Assembly: GCF_025384765.1 (NCBI RefSeq)
Contig: NZ_VHLL01000003.1
Span: 124,001-188,000, forward strand
DNA length: 64,000 nt
Direction: 5' to 3'
Origin: Methanoculleus formosensis
GTDB lineage: Archaea > Halobacteriota > Methanomicrobia > Methanomicrobiales > Methanoculleaceae
How positions within the stretch are numbered: the first letter of the stretch is position 1; every line of letters begins with the position of its first letter. The position numbers and the translations under genes are program-made. Below are positions 1 to 8,899 of the stretch, one piece after another. The notes beneath the pieces are model-generated. The model had not been told where the DNA came from, made no database searches, and saw only the letters and a list, made by a program, of their open reading frames with translations.

Positions 1-1
1 C

Positions 2-856
2 CGGATCGCCAAGGAGATGAAACTCTACGGCGCCGGTCAGGACCTGCTCGCAGATGCGTTCAGCGGCAACGTCAAGGGCATGGGGCCCGGGGTTGCCGAG
101 ATGGAGTTTGAAGAGCGCGGCTCAGACCCGGTTCTTGTCTTCATGGCCGACAAGACCGAACCTGGAGCGTGGAACTACTTCCTCTACCGGATCTTTGCCG
201 ATCCCTTCAGCACGTCCGGCCTCGTCATCGACCCCTCGATGCATGACGGGTTCACCTTCGAGGTCCATGACGTCATCGAGAAGCGCAAGATCCTCTTCAA
301 CACACCCGAAGAGTCGTACAGCCTTCTCGCTTACATCGGAGCGCCGAGCCGCTACGTGATCAAGTATGTCTGGAAGAGGAACGGCGAAATTGCTGCATCC
401 ACCAGCACCCAGCGCCTGAACCTGATGGCCGGCCGCTATGTCGGGAAGGACGACCCGGTCATGGTCATCAGGGCACAGAGCGGGTTCCCCTCGGTCGGTG
501 AGGTCATCGACCCCTTCAGGACACCGATCCTCGTGGCCGGCTGGATGCGCGGCTCGCACCACGGGCCGTTCATGCCGGTGGGCGTCTGCGATGCAAACTG
601 CACCGCGTTTGACGGACCGCCGCGAGTCATCTGCCTCGGGTTCCAGATCTGCAACGGGAAGTTGATCGGGCCCGCGGATATGTTCGACGACCCGGCGTTC
701 GACCGCGTCCGCGACCGGTGCTGCGAGCTCACCGACGTGCTCAGGGCCCACGGGCCGTTTGAACCGCACCGCCTCTCGCTTGAGGAGATGGAGTACACCA
801 CCCTCCCCGGCGTCGAGAAGCAGTTCAAAGACCGCTGGGAAGACATCCCCGAGTAA
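2..856 (+). CDS. Fructose-1,6-bisphosphate aldolase/phosphatase, 5'-truncated by window edge
   Basis: This is the C-terminal 284 or so residues of the archaeal bifunctional FBP aldolase/phosphatase (class V FBPase). The enzyme condenses DHAP and GAP and then dephosphorylates the product, which gives one-way gluconeogenesis in the cytosol. The reading frame is open to the window edge: codons 2-16 read RIAKE before the first Met at 17, so that Met is internal. The family is about 365 residues long, so roughly 80 N-terminal residues with part of the Mg2+ site lie outside the window. A GKDDP stretch (codon 446 onward) matches the Schiff-base Lys and the two Mg-binding Asp of the family. SGNVKGMGPGVAEME and the ending with RWEDIPE are also typical. 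The call is very secure. Confidence 0.95.
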   Translation, partial: RIAKEMKLYGAGQDLLADAFSGNVKGMGPGVAEMEFEERGSDPVLVFMADKTEPGAWNYFLYRIFADPFSTSGLVIDPSMHDGFTFEVHDVIEKRKILFNTPEESYSLLAYIGAPSRYVIKYVWKRNGEIAASTSTQRLNLMAGRYVGKDDPVMVIRAQSGFPSVGEVIDPFRTPILVAGWMRGSHHGPFMPVGVCDANCTAFDGPPRVICLGFQICNGKLIGPADMFDDPAFDRVRDRCCELTDVLRAHGPFEPHRLSLEEMEYTTLPGVEKQFKDRWEDIPE

Positions 857-1008
857 CCTTTTTTTCCGACGCTGTTTTATCGGCTCCCGTAACGCTTCCG
901 CCTTCGTGACATACCCCCCCGCACCCGACAGGCTTCCCCGGAGTCAAACGGCCGTCGGTGGTCGGTCAACGAAAACCTTAATGCATGAACATAACCATAT
1001 AAGAACAG

Positions 1009-1245
1009 ATGGTTAACGGTATCGTACTCCCTGTTAAGAAGGTTTTTTCGCTCGTAGACTCTAAAATCACCGTCGAGATCAAGGACGACGGCAGGAAACT
1101 CCAGGGACGGCTCGTTGCAGTGGATGAACACCTGAACCTGCATATGGACGAGACCACGGAGTATACCGGAGAACAGCGGGGCCGCGCCCTCGGGACCGTC
1201 GTCATCCGCGGCAATAATATCCTGACCATTGCACCCCTGCTCTGA
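1009..1245 (+). CDS. Archaeal Sm-like (LSm) RNA-binding protein
   Basis: This 78-residue protein has the two Sm motifs. Sm1 contains GRLVAVDEHLNLHMDET (residues 33-49) and Sm2 contains GTVVIRGNNI (residues 62-71). LSm proteins form hexameric or heptameric rings that bind U-rich RNA and act in RNA processing and turnover. The ATG at 1009 gives the normal family length. The next gene follows five bases downstream on the same strand, so the two are probably co-transcribed. The stretch before the start is AT-richer than its surroundings but holds no clear Shine-Dalgarno sequence, which would fit a short-leader or leaderless mRNA. Confidence 0.95.
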   Translation: MVNGIVLPVKKVFSLVDSKITVEIKDDGRKLQGRLVAVDEHLNLHMDETTEYTGEQRGRALGTVVIRGNNILTIAPLL

Positions 1246-1250
1246 TAGCC

Positions 1251-1592
1251 ATGTCCGACCAGGAGGAAGAAGCACTCAAGGTAATCCAGTCCCATCGTCA
1301 GGGAGTCCTCCAGAGCGAGCTCTGGAAACTTCTTGATATCGACAGCAGGAAGTGCTCGAGGATCGTGAAGAGGCTGCTTGATGCCGGGCTGATCGAGCGC
1401 ATCGAGTTTCGCAGCGACGGCATCAAGACTTACCTGCTGCGCGCGAAGAAGCGCGCGATCGACCCCTGCGTCATCCTTGCGGGAGGAGAGGTTCTCCCCT
1501 GCATCGGCTGCGATCAGGAGTGCACCCCGGAAGAGTGCGCGCTCCTCCTCGACTGGATGTACCAGCTTGCTCTTGAAGAGTATCAGGAGTAA
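1251..1592 (+). CDS. Winged-helix (MarR/Rpc34-like) protein with C-terminal cysteine cluster
   Basis: This 113-residue protein begins with a winged helix-turn-helix (residues 5-65, including VLQSELWKLLDIDSRKCSRI and RLLDAGLIERIEF). It ends in a compact cysteine cluster, CIGCDQECTPEEC (about residues 83-95), that could hold zinc or an Fe-S cluster. The layout resembles the archaeal family sometimes annotated as MarR- or RPC34/TFE-like. Its place five bases after the LSm gene suggests one transcription unit and perhaps a role in RNA or transcription. DNA binding is inferred from the fold alone, and no target is evident. Confidence 0.8.
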   Translation: MSDQEEEALKVIQSHRQGVLQSELWKLLDIDSRKCSRIVKRLLDAGLIERIEFRSDGIKTYLLRAKKRAIDPCVILAGGEVLPCIGCDQECTPEECALLLDWMYQLALEEYQE

Positions 1593-1673
1593 GGCATCTT
1601 TTTTTACCGTTTTTCGCGAGCTGCCGCACCCGATTGGCTGCTCAAACCCGGGCCCATCGTCCTCTGCACGCCG

Positions 1674-2462
1674 TCATGCTCTGGCGACGATCACCGTGGC
1701 ATTATCGGTGCTTGCCGCGTCCCTGGCGGAATCGATCAATCTCCGGCATGCAGCATCAGGGTCGCGATCGAGCACGATCCCCCTGATGACGCTCTCCGGG
1801 ACGTGGTCGTGCAGCCCGTCCGAACTGAGCAGGAGAACCCCACCGGCGAGTTCCACGATATCGAGGTCGACCTGCACCCGGGCCGAGAGGCCGAGCGCCT
1901 GGGTCAGGACGTTCTTTCGCGGGTGGAGCATCGCCTCTGCCGGGGAGATGACTCCCGATTCGACCAGGCCCTGGACATAGGTCTGGTCGCGCGTATGCCA
2001 GGAGGAGGTCGGCGTGAAGATGTACGTCCTGCTGTCGCCCACCGTGCCGACCCAGCACCTGCCCGACTCGTCGACGACTGCCGCCGAGAGCGTTGTTCCT
2101 GCGTTCAGGGCGTTATCTTTATTGTACTCAAAAATAACTGCGTTGATCTGCTCGAACGCGCGTATGAGCATCTCGCCAGGGTCGTTCCCGGGAAGGTCTC
2201 TCCCTGCAGTCTCGGCGAGGATCTCGACCGCCATCCTGCTCGCAACCTCTCCGGAGGCATGCCCCCCGAGACCATCCGCGACGGCGAAGAGGTGATGCCC
2301 GCTCATCCGGCCGGCAAAATACGCATCCTCATTCTGCTTGCGCTTCCCTACATCGCTCATCACGGCGTACCGGAGCCCCGCCTCTCTTCTCACCTGCACT
2401 CCAGAGACAACTCTCTCTTTGAGTGGATAACCTTTCGGCGGCATCTTCCCTTCGCCTCTCAT
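1674..2462 (-). CDS. PP2C-family Ser/Thr protein phosphatase
   Basis: This cytosolic metal-dependent phosphatase carries the expected motifs in order: SDVGKRKQNEDAYF (metal and phosphate site), VADGLGGHASGEVAS, the GDSR segment, LLLSSDGLHDHV and DNATVIVA. It is full length for the bacterial-type stand-alone PP2C (about 262 residues). The start at 2462 is chosen because its ATG overlaps the TGA of the upstream radical SAM gene (ATGA), which suggests translational coupling. A second Met at 2444 preceded by GAGGCGAAGGGAAG is an alternative, and further upstream codons would run into the neighbour. No cognate kinase is seen nearby. Confidence 0.92.
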   Translation of the reverse strand: MRGEGKMPPKGYPLKERVVSGVQVRREAGLRYAVMSDVGKRKQNEDAYFAGRMSGHHLFAVADGLGGHASGEVASRMAVEILAETAGRDLPGNDPGEMLIRAFEQINAVIFEYNKDNALNAGTTLSAAVVDESGRCWVGTVGDSRTYIFTPTSSWHTRDQTYVQGLVESGVISPAEAMLHPRKNVLTQALGLSARVQVDLDIVELAGGVLLLSSDGLHDHVPESVIRGIVLDRDPDAACRRLIDSARDAASTDNATVIVARA

Positions 2463-3403
2463 GGGAAGCCCCGCCGAAGGCCGTTCTCCTTTGCGCAACG
2501 GACGGCGTAACGGTACTCCCGCGCCGTTACCGGACGTTGCAGTGCCGCAAGAACCGGGTTTCTCCCTCCTTCGGACGCCTTCCAGGCCGGGTGGTACTGG
2601 GCCATGACGTTCACGTAGGAGTCGCGCGATATCTCCTCTGCGATGAACTTCATCACCACCTCGCTGTTTGCAAGGTTCCCGGGGAGCACCAGGTGCCTGA
2701 TGATCATGCCCCGCACCGCGATGCCGTCCCTGATCTCGAGGTCGCCGACCTGCCGGTGCATCTCCTGTAGTGCGGCCTGCATGCGGCCGGTGTAGCCGGG
2801 GGCGTGGGAGAGTTCCAGCGCCACGTCATCCCGCCCGTACTTCGCGTCCGGCATGTAGATGTCGATGACGCCGTCGAGGAGACGCAGGGTCTCCACGGAG
2901 TCGTAGCCGCCGCTGTTGTAGACCAGCGGGACGTTGAGGCCCCGGGGAACGGCGATGGCCACCGCGCGGAGGATCTGGGGGACGACGTGCGAGGGGGAGA
3001 CGAAGTTGATGTTGTGGCACCCGCGTTCCTGCAGGCGGAGCATGACCCCGGCAAGGTCTTCGCACGAGACCGCGTAACCGGCCGCGCACTGGCTGATCTC
3101 GTAGTTCTGGCAGAAGATACACCGCATGTTGCAGCCCGCAAAGAAGACCGTTCCCGAACCGTTCTTTCCGACGAGCGGGGCCTCTTCGCCAAAATGCGGG
3201 CTGTAACTGGACACCCGGGGCAGCAGGCCGGTCCGGCAGAACCCTTCCTCGTCCTCGATACGGTTCACGCGGCACTCCTGGGGGCAGACGACGCAGTCGC
3301 GGAGCACCTCGTGCGCTCGCCGTGCCCGCTCCTCCAACTCGCCGCTCCGGGAGAGGCGCACGTATCCGGGTAGTTGTCTTCGTTCTGCTTCGGCCATGAT
3401 CAT
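2459..3403 (-). CDS. Radical SAM protein, PflA-like (COG1313 type)
   Basis: The protein of about 314 residues contains the radical SAM motif CNMRCIFC (CxxxCxxC), preceded by an N-terminal cysteine group CVVCPQEC...GFC typical of the archaeal 'pyruvate formate-lyase activating enzyme-like' family. The motifs VYNSGGYDS and DIYMPDAKY are also family hallmarks. These proteins bind a 4Fe-4S cluster and cleave S-adenosylmethionine. The substrate is unknown in this subgroup, and no formate-lyase-like partner lies nearby. The start is set at 3403 (MIMAEAERRQ), with 3397 as an alternative. Codons further upstream give a proline- and arginine-rich sequence unlike the family. It is coupled to the PP2C gene by an ATGA overlap. 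Confidence 0.88.
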   Translation of the reverse strand: MIMAEAERRQLPGYVRLSRSGELEERARRAHEVLRDCVVCPQECRVNRIEDEEGFCRTGLLPRVSSYSPHFGEEAPLVGKNGSGTVFFAGCNMRCIFCQNYEISQCAAGYAVSCEDLAGVMLRLQERGCHNINFVSPSHVVPQILRAVAIAVPRGLNVPLVYNSGGYDSVETLRLLDGVIDIYMPDAKYGRDDVALELSHAPGYTGRMQAALQEMHRQVGDLEIRDGIAVRGMIIRHLVLPGNLANSEVVMKFIAEEISRDSYVNVMAQYHPAWKASEGGRNPVLAALQRPVTAREYRYAVRCAKENGLRRGFP

Positions 3404-3671
3404 CCCTGGGTGCAGAGAGGAAGAAAGTTTGCCCTCCCGGTGCCCACCCCACGAGGCTACAGGCAGCCCGTAGCGGCACCAATCGGTCTGGAGGAGACAA
3501 CCAGGGTCACTCTCTTCGAGATCCGGTCCTCTCACGGGGTTCTGCGTTCTTCCCCTCGCATGGCCAAAATCTCTTACTGCCAATTTCACCGTTCGTTATC
3601 CCTCGACCCCACCCCACGGCGTCGAATAATTTTGAAAATGTTTATCCCTCAGGTAACGGATCTATCATCGT

Positions 3672-4583
3672 ATGACCGGCGACCCATACCGTCCACGCAA
3701 ATTTCCTATCAAGACCGTGATCGTCGTTCTTGTCGTCATCGGCATAGCCGCCATCTGGGGCGGGCAGATCGCCTCGTCGGTAGGAACCGCGGTCACCGGG
3801 ACACTTGAAGCGTCAGGCCTCAACTCACCTGAGATCTCCAAAGAGACCCTGGAGAAAGGGCCAAAGACCATCAATTATCCGTATGTTCTCCGCGGCAAAC
3901 CAGGTTCAATCCGGTTTGATGCCTATCGTGGCGTCAACGACTATCTCTCCACGAAGTATCCAGCCGCGCACCGTGACGATCGTGACTACTGGCTCCAGTT
4001 CACCGATGAGAGCATCCAGGACCGCTACTTACAGCAACTGGCCGCGAACATCCGCGCTGCCGAACCTGAGCCCGACAACCAGGTGCGCGCCGCGATCAGC
4101 CTGGTCCAGACCATCCCTTACAAGGATTACTCGTTCAATACAGCGGCCAAATATCCCTACCACGTCCTCTACCACCAGGACGGAGACTGCGACGAGAAGT
4201 CGCTCCTGCTCGCCTATCTCTTCCGTGAACTGGGATACGGCACCGCGGTCTTCCTCTTCGAGAAGGAGACCCACATGGCCGTGGGCATCAAGGCTCCCGA
4301 CCGGTACTGCTACCGGGACACCGGGTACGCGTTCATCGAGACCACGGTGCCGTCCATTCCGACCGACAGCGGAGAGGAGTACGGGGATGACGGAATAAAG
4401 ATGACGTCGAACCCGAAGGTCTTCGTCATAGCGGAAGGAGACTCCTTTGAGGGCATCTGGCGCGAGCATGCCGATGCCGTCGAGTGGAACAAGATACGCG
4501 ACATGGGCCCAAAACTGGACTCATACAACTACGGGCGCTATCGGAACCTGGCGCAGTCGTACGGGATAGACTACGGTGGCTAA
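3672..4583 (+). CDS. Membrane-anchored transglutaminase-like protein
   Basis: This 303-residue protein has one N-terminal membrane segment (about residues 14-33, VIVVLVVIGIAAIWGGQIAS) and an extracytoplasmic transglutaminase-like domain. A papain-type catalytic set is visible: Cys in HQDGDCDEKS (about 175), His in KETHMAVGI (about 199), and an acidic residue in the following FIETT strand. Such archaeal proteins are thought to act as proteases or cross-linkers at the cell surface, but the substrate is unknown. The next gene starts with a GTG eight bases before this stop, so the pair is probably one operon with the pilin-like protein. A TTTATCC element near 3640 could be the TATA box of a short-leader mRNA. 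Confidence 0.85.
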   Translation: MTGDPYRPRKFPIKTVIVVLVVIGIAAIWGGQIASSVGTAVTGTLEASGLNSPEISKETLEKGPKTINYPYVLRGKPGSIRFDAYRGVNDYLSTKYPAAHRDDRDYWLQFTDESIQDRYLQQLAANIRAAEPEPDNQVRAAISLVQTIPYKDYSFNTAAKYPYHVLYHQDGDCDEKSLLLAYLFRELGYGTAVFLFEKETHMAVGIKAPDRYCYRDTGYAFIETTVPSIPTDSGEEYGDDGIKMTSNPKVFVIAEGDSFEGIWREHADAVEWNKIRDMGPKLDSYNYGRYRNLAQSYGIDYGG

Positions 4584-5160
4584 AACCCGATCGTCCGGTG
4601 CGGCACGGAGGGGGGGGCATCCTTCCGGCCAACCGGTAACCATGGTGAGACGGACGGTCAGGGGCGAGACCGCTCTTTCGGATACGCATGGCGTATTCCT
4701 GATGGTCGCAATCACCGTCATCCTCGCCGTAATTGTTCTGCTGATGCTGCTCTCGATGCTCCCCACCGGCTCCTGGGTCGAACCGGAGCCGGCGATCATC
4801 ATCACCGAGATCTCCCACGTCAACGCAGGCGCCGGGGCGATGACGTATGCGAGCAGGATCACCCTCAAGAACAACAGCAGCACGACATTCGAGAACGATC
4901 ACCTGAAGGCGGTCATCTACGTGAACGGCTACAAGTCCTGCATCATCCAGACCTTAAATGGCCATCTCCTCATCCCGTCGCACCACTACGGGGTGAAGAC
5001 CCTCGGCGGCGAGGGGTGCCGCGACCGCTTCTGGAACCCGGGCGAGGAGATGACGGCGGATCTCACCGACGGGACGTTCTACCCGGGCGCAGAGGTCACT
5101 CTGAAGATACTGGATAAAGATAGCGAGAGGGTGATCTCGCAGCATACGGTGAGGGCATGA
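4576..5160 (+). CDS. Type IV pilin-like (archaeal DUF1628-type) secreted protein
   Basis: The N-terminal half carries an archaeal pilin-like signal: basic residues (MVRRTVRGE), then ALSDTHGVFLMVAITVILAV, close to the usual SPVIGVILMVAITVILA consensus recognised by class III signal peptidases. The rest is a beta-rich extracellular domain with asparagine-rich glycosylation-like sites (NNSST). The frame opens with GTG at 4576, overlapping the transglutaminase stop. ATG at 4642, just before the basic stretch, is the more natural start because it gives a normal-length prepilin signal. The protein is probably exported and assembled or anchored at the surface. Its role with the transglutaminase-like neighbour is unknown. 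Confidence 0.75.
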   Translation: MAKTRSSGAARRGGHPSGQPVTMVRRTVRGETALSDTHGVFLMVAITVILAVIVLLMLLSMLPTGSWVEPEPAIIITEISHVNAGAGAMTYASRITLKNNSSTTFENDHLKAVIYVNGYKSCIIQTLNGHLLIPSHHYGVKTLGGEGCRDRFWNPGEEMTADLTDGTFYPGAEVTLKILDKDSERVISQHTVRA

Positions 5161-5215
5161 GAGAGACTCCCGTCAGAGAACACGTTTTTGTACCCGAACA
5201 CTTCTAGAGACTGGT

Positions 5216-5677
5216 ATGTTCAGATCAATTCTCGTGGCGGTCGACGGATCGGAGATCGGCTGTCGGGCGCTCGAAGAGGCCCTTGCCGTCGCCCGCGCCA
5301 TGGGGGTTCCCGTGCATGCCGTGCACGTCGTCCAGATCGCCACGTATCCCTCGCTGACCCTCAACGAACTCGAACCCCCCACTATCGCCCAGCAGGCGCT
5401 TTTCGACGCGCTCGACCGGGAGGCCGACGAGATCCTTGCCGACGCCGAAGAGAAGGGAGCCGCCGCCGGTGTCCCGCTCACCGCCCACAAACGCCAGGGA
5501 CACCCGGGAGCGGAGATCACCGCGCTGGCACGGGAACTCGGCGCCGACCTGATCGTGGTCGGGTCGCACGGCAAGGGCCGGCTCGGCCGTTTCTTTCTCG
5601 GGAGCACCAGTTCCTACGTCGTCGACCACGCGGCGTCAACGGTCATGGTCGTCAGGGGCGAACCCGACTCATCCTGA
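5216..5677 (+). CDS. Universal stress protein UspA family
   Basis: This single-domain USP has 153 residues. It begins with the ILVAVDGSE strand and ends with the ATP-binding signature VVGSHGKGRLGRFFLGST (G-x2-G-x9-G-S/T), followed by the terminal strand TVMVVRG. These motifs mark the ATP-binding class of cytosolic stress proteins. It is monocistronic and converges with the DUF99 gene, with an overlap of nine bases at the 3' ends. ATG at 5216 is the first start codon and gives the canonical length. Confidence 0.93.
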   Translation: MFRSILVAVDGSEIGCRALEEALAVARAMGVPVHAVHVVQIATYPSLTLNELEPPTIAQQALFDALDREADEILADAEEKGAAAGVPLTAHKRQGHPGAEITALARELGADLIVVGSHGKGRLGRFFLGSTSSYVVDHAASTVMVVRGEPDSS

Positions 5678-6229
5678 CGACCGGACGACGCCGCGGGCGA
5701 TGAGCCGCGCCACACGGATGGGCTCGGGCACCCTCCCATCATACGTGAAGTCATTGCAGAGCCTTGCGGCGTCCTCCGAAGAGATACCGCATGAGCGCAG
5801 AAAGAGTGTATGTCCCGAACGGAGCCGGACGGGAAGCCGGTCGCCGAGCTTCCGGTATGCCGCAAGCCTCTCAACGTCGTCCGGGAAGTGGCGCCGGATA
5901 TCCTCTTCGAGCCCTTCCGACTCCTCGTAGGTGACGACAACGACGGGAAGACCGGTCGCGGCATGCACCGCCGCCGGATCGATGATGTTGTACCAGGCGA
6001 TGACGTTCCCGCCGATCATCAGGAGGTTGATGTCCCGGCGGGCGAGATGGGTGAAGAGCCGGACGACCGCATCGGTGGCATCCGATCCGCCGACGGTCAC
6101 CCGGGCGAAGGCCGCTCCATCGATCCGGAGGTCCTTTCGCATGACGACGCCGGCAAGGGTGGACTGCTCCCTTCCTGCATAACTCTCGGCGACACCGAGA
6201 GCCCGGAGCCCCGATTTGGCTACGTGCAT
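5669..6229 (-). CDS. DUF99 (UPF0215 / endonuclease dU-like) protein
   Basis: The 186-residue product matches the archaeal DUF99 family. It has GVVMRKDLRIDGAAFARVTVGGSD near residue 26, DINLLMIGGNVIAWYNIID in the middle, and the LRSCGISSEDAARLCNDFTYDGRVPEPIRVARLIARGV tail. Members are annotated as endonuclease dU on the basis of limited biochemical work and have an RNase-H/EndoV-like fold, so a role in DNA repair is plausible but not shown here. The first Met, at 6229, gives the usual length. The gene diverges from the glycosyltransferase about 40 bases away, and the intervening segment is AT-rich enough to hold both promoters. Confidence 0.85.
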   Translation of the reverse strand: MHVAKSGLRALGVAESYAGREQSTLAGVVMRKDLRIDGAAFARVTVGGSDATDAVVRLFTHLARRDINLLMIGGNVIAWYNIIDPAAVHAATGLPVVVVTYEESEGLEEDIRRHFPDDVERLAAYRKLGDRLPVRLRSGHTLFLRSCGISSEDAARLCNDFTYDGRVPEPIRVARLIARGVVRSSG

Positions 6230-6268
6230 GCGAAGTCCTTATGTTGCTCAATCGGATATAGTACATCA

Positions 6269-7195
6269 ATGAGCGTCGAGCACGATGAGGTCTGCATCTT
6301 CATCCCTACGTTAAACGAGGCCCCGACGATCGGCGAATTGGTCGAGGGATTCAAACAACGCGGTTTCTCCCGTATCCTCGTCATGGACGGGAACAGCACC
6401 GATAACACACCGGATATCGCACGGGCCGCGGGAGCGGTTGTCCGGACACAGACGGGGAAGGGAAAGGGCAACGCCATCATCGAGGCCGTGGATATCATCG
6501 ATACGCCCTACGTCCTCATGCTCGACGGCGACGGCACCTACTCGCCGGACGATGCGGAGAAGATGCTCGAACCCCTCGGCCGTGGATTCGATCACGTCAT
6601 TGGCGACCGGCTCGCAAGTCCCGAGGCTGGAGCGTTCACGCGGTTAAACCTCCTCGGCAACCAGCTCCTCAACACGATGTTTCGGATAGCGCACGGGAAA
6701 GACCTCAGCGACATCCTCTCCGGCTACCGCGCCTTTACCATCCAGTCGATCCGGCAGATGACGCTCAAAGAGGCGGGGTTTGAGATCGAGACGGAGATGG
6801 CGGTCGAGTCTGTGAGGAACGGGCAGCGGGTCACGGTCGTCCCTGTCCGGTATCTGGCGAGGCCCGGCACCGTCACAAAACTGAACCCGTTCCAGGACGG
6901 CCTGCGGATCTTCTCGACGATCTACCGGCTCGCGAAGATGAACAACCCGATCTTCTACTTCGGGATCATTGGCCTCTTCATATCGCTCATCGGGGGTGTC
7001 ATCGGCGTCTATGTCGTTCTCGAGTGGCTCAAAAACATCGAGCACCTCCCGCTCACCATCCTCACGGTCCTTCTGATCACGATGGGCTTTCAGATCTTCA
7101 TGTTCGGCGTGATCAGCGACATGCTGCTCGGGTTCCACCGCGAGACGACTCGCCAGATCGAGCAACTACAGAACCACTCAAAGCCTCCCCGATAA
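6269..7195 (+). CDS. GT2 dolichyl-phosphate hexosyltransferase (AglJ/DPM1-like)
   Basis: The first 220 or so residues form a GT-A family 2 domain: the nucleotide-sugar strand VCIFIPTLNEAPTIGEL, MDGNSTDNT, and the DxD motif in LMLDGDGTYSPDDAE. Two C-terminal membrane helices follow (FYFGIIGLFISLIGGVIGVYVV and LTILTVLLITMGFQIFMFGV). This matches archaeal enzymes such as AglJ that charge dolichyl phosphate with a hexose on the cytoplasmic face as the first step of N-glycosylation or a similar glycan pathway. The ATG at 6269 begins MSVEHDEVCIF, while the longer upstream frame is the antisense of DUF99. The exact sugar cannot be read from the sequence. Confidence 0.85.
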   Translation: MSVEHDEVCIFIPTLNEAPTIGELVEGFKQRGFSRILVMDGNSTDNTPDIARAAGAVVRTQTGKGKGNAIIEAVDIIDTPYVLMLDGDGTYSPDDAEKMLEPLGRGFDHVIGDRLASPEAGAFTRLNLLGNQLLNTMFRIAHGKDLSDILSGYRAFTIQSIRQMTLKEAGFEIETEMAVESVRNGQRVTVVPVRYLARPGTVTKLNPFQDGLRIFSTIYRLAKMNNPIFYFGIIGLFISLIGGVIGVYVVLEWLKNIEHLPLTILTVLLITMGFQIFMFGVISDMLLGFHRETTRQIEQLQNHSKPPR

Positions 7196-7708
7196 GAAGA
7201 GGATCCGGCAGGCGTACTCGGCGATCGAGGTGTAGATATACGCCTCGTCGAGCGTTTTTCCGGCTGCAAACGTCCCGTGCCCCCGGACGATGACGATATG
7301 GCCGTCCCGGAGCGCCCCCGCGACATTCTCTGCGATCTCCTCGGTCCCGGGACTCCCGGTGACAACCGGGATCTCGGGGCAGAGCATCCCCCCCTCGCTG
7401 TCGGCCGGCCGGACGAGGTCGGCATCGAGCGAGGCGGCGACGGCGTGAACCGGGTGGGCGTGGACGATGGCGGAGTGCGGGGTCGCCCGGTAGACCGCCC
7501 GGTGGACCCGGTACTCGCTCGAGGCCTCGCGCGGGGCGGCGCCCGCATCCGGCACAAAGACCGGCGCATCCCCCGAATCAAGATACGCGCCGGTCCTGGT
7601 GATCGAGAACCCGCCCTCGCCCCGAACGCTCATATTCCCAAAATTCGCTCCGACGAGCCCTTCCATAAAGAGCCTCCTTCCGACCCGTTCGAACTCCTGA
7701 TCGAGCAT
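7178..7708 (-). CDS. Class II aldolase (fuculose-1-phosphate aldolase/AraD family)
   Basis: This 176-residue cytosolic aldolase has GLVGANFGNMSVR (phosphate-binding loop), the zinc-binding motif AIVHAHPVHAVAA (about residues 77-89) and a third histidine in RGHGTFAAGKTLDEAY. Methanogen homologues such as the characterised Methanocaldococcus enzyme make lactaldehyde from fuculose-1-phosphate, and the lactaldehyde is a precursor of coenzyme F420. That role is plausible here but inferred. ATG at 7708 (MLDQEFERV) fits the family. The longer frame upstream is proline- and serine-rich and unlike the family. The gene converges with the glycosyltransferase with an 18-base overlap. Confidence 0.85.
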   Translation of the reverse strand: MLDQEFERVGRRLFMEGLVGANFGNMSVRGEGGFSITRTGAYLDSGDAPVFVPDAGAAPREASSEYRVHRAVYRATPHSAIVHAHPVHAVAASLDADLVRPADSEGGMLCPEIPVVTGSPGTEEIAENVAGALRDGHIVIVRGHGTFAAGKTLDEAYIYTSIAEYACRILFLSGRL

Positions 7709-8248
7709 CTCTGGCACCCCGGTTTTCTTGCAAGATGGTTTGGCGTGCAACGGGATATGTGCATGCCGCTCGGGGCACGGTGAGGAAGGGGCGGGTGTGT
7801 TGCGGGGGCTGGTAGTATGGGCAGGGGAGCCGGGTTTGAGGCAAGAGATATCAAATGCCCGATGGGCATTATCCTGGCAAGCCCGGCCCACTGGACCGTG
7901 GGGACTGCGCACCTTCGGCCGATCGCCAGTCTACACCCCGTGCACGGCTTCCCAGCGACTATCGCCATTGGGGGCGGCGGCTCGCGGGGAGGGGTCTCCC
8001 CTCCCCTGTCTCCACCTAATGTAGCGATGTCGGAAAACCCCACCCCGCCCGGCCTTCGGCCCGCCCAAGGGGCGGGGGCAGTGCGTGACGATGTCCCATG
8101 GAAAGCCGTGCCCGGGAACGTGGTAAACAGAACTACCGAGTTCTAAGAGGATGTTCATAGAATGAATACGAGCACCAAAGATCTTCGGCTTTTGGGGGCA
8201 GGCACGGGTCTCGAGCCATAAACCCTCTTCCCGGCCAAAAAAAGAAGA
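7709..8248. other. Gene-free stretch with several palindromes
   Basis: No convincing gene is seen in these 540 bases, since the open frames are arginine- and proline-rich shadows. The stretch holds a perfect palindrome with a three-base centre, AATGCCC-GAT-GGGCATT (7854-7870), a G-rich hairpin GGGGAGGGG-TCT-CCCCTCCCC (7986-8006), and a short inverted repeat AGAACT-ACCG-AGTTCT near 8130. These may be an unannotated small RNA, protein-binding sites or a decayed mobile-element end. A hairpin of the same design recurs at 62420-62440. Confidence 0.45.
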
Positions 8249-8899
8249 TTATACAAACTTCACGCCGGCGTCCCGCATCTTACCAAAACGGGCGATGTTG
8301 AGGAGGAGAGGCGTCACGCTCTCGACGACGGATGCGGCCGCGAGCGGCCCCGCGTCATAGGCACGGAGGCTCGAGACGTTGTTGACGATCTCCATCACCT
8401 GCTGCTTCGCAGCGTCGTCATCGCAGCAGACGGCGACCGAGTAATCGAGTTCCTCGTCAAGCACCTTCCATTTGTTCGCGGCGATGTTGTTGAACGCAGC
8501 GCAGACGGTCGCGCTTTCAGGAAGCATTCCCTTGACCATCATCGCCGCCGAACCCTCCGGCGGAGGGGCGTAGTAGAAGTAGTTCGTGCGCTCGATCGGG
8601 TTGATAGGACTGACGACGATCTTCCCCTCGAACCCGGTCAGGGTGTTCAGGGTGGGCGCCGCGTGCTTGAAGGGTATTGCGAGGACGATGACATCCGCCT
8701 CGTCGACCACACGCTGGTTGGTCACGCCGGAAAGGCTGCATTCCATCCCCTGAACCTGCAGGGTCTCCCGGCAGATATCGCAGGTCGCAACCGCCTTTAT
8801 CTCATCACGCGACCCCACGATCACGTCGTACTTCGGCGAGAGTCGGAGCGCCATGCCTTCCCCGATATCGCCGGTTCCCCCGACAATCCCGATCTTCAC
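8249..8899 (-). CDS. npdG: F420H2:NADP+ oxidoreductase
   Basis: The 216-residue protein starts with a Rossmann motif, KIGIVGGTGDIGEGMALRL, followed by the NADP-selective VGSRDE. It continues with DVIVLAIPF, SPINPIER and the conserved AAFNNIAANKW segment. This enzyme moves hydride between coenzyme F420 and NADP and supplies NADPH for biosynthesis in methanogens. Its start overlaps the thioredoxin stop by four bases (ATGA), so the two redox genes are one operon on the minus strand. That association suggests a shared electron-supply role, although NpdG is not known to reduce thioredoxin directly. Confidence 0.95.
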   Translation of the reverse strand: MKIGIVGGTGDIGEGMALRLSPKYDVIVGSRDEIKAVATCDICRETLQVQGMECSLSGVTNQRVVDEADVIVLAIPFKHAAPTLNTLTGFEGKIVVSPINPIERTNYFYYAPPPEGSAAMMVKGMLPESATVCAAFNNIAANKWKVLDEELDYSVAVCCDDDAAKQQVMEIVNNVSSLRAYDAGPLAAASVVESVTPLLLNIARFGKMRDAGVKFV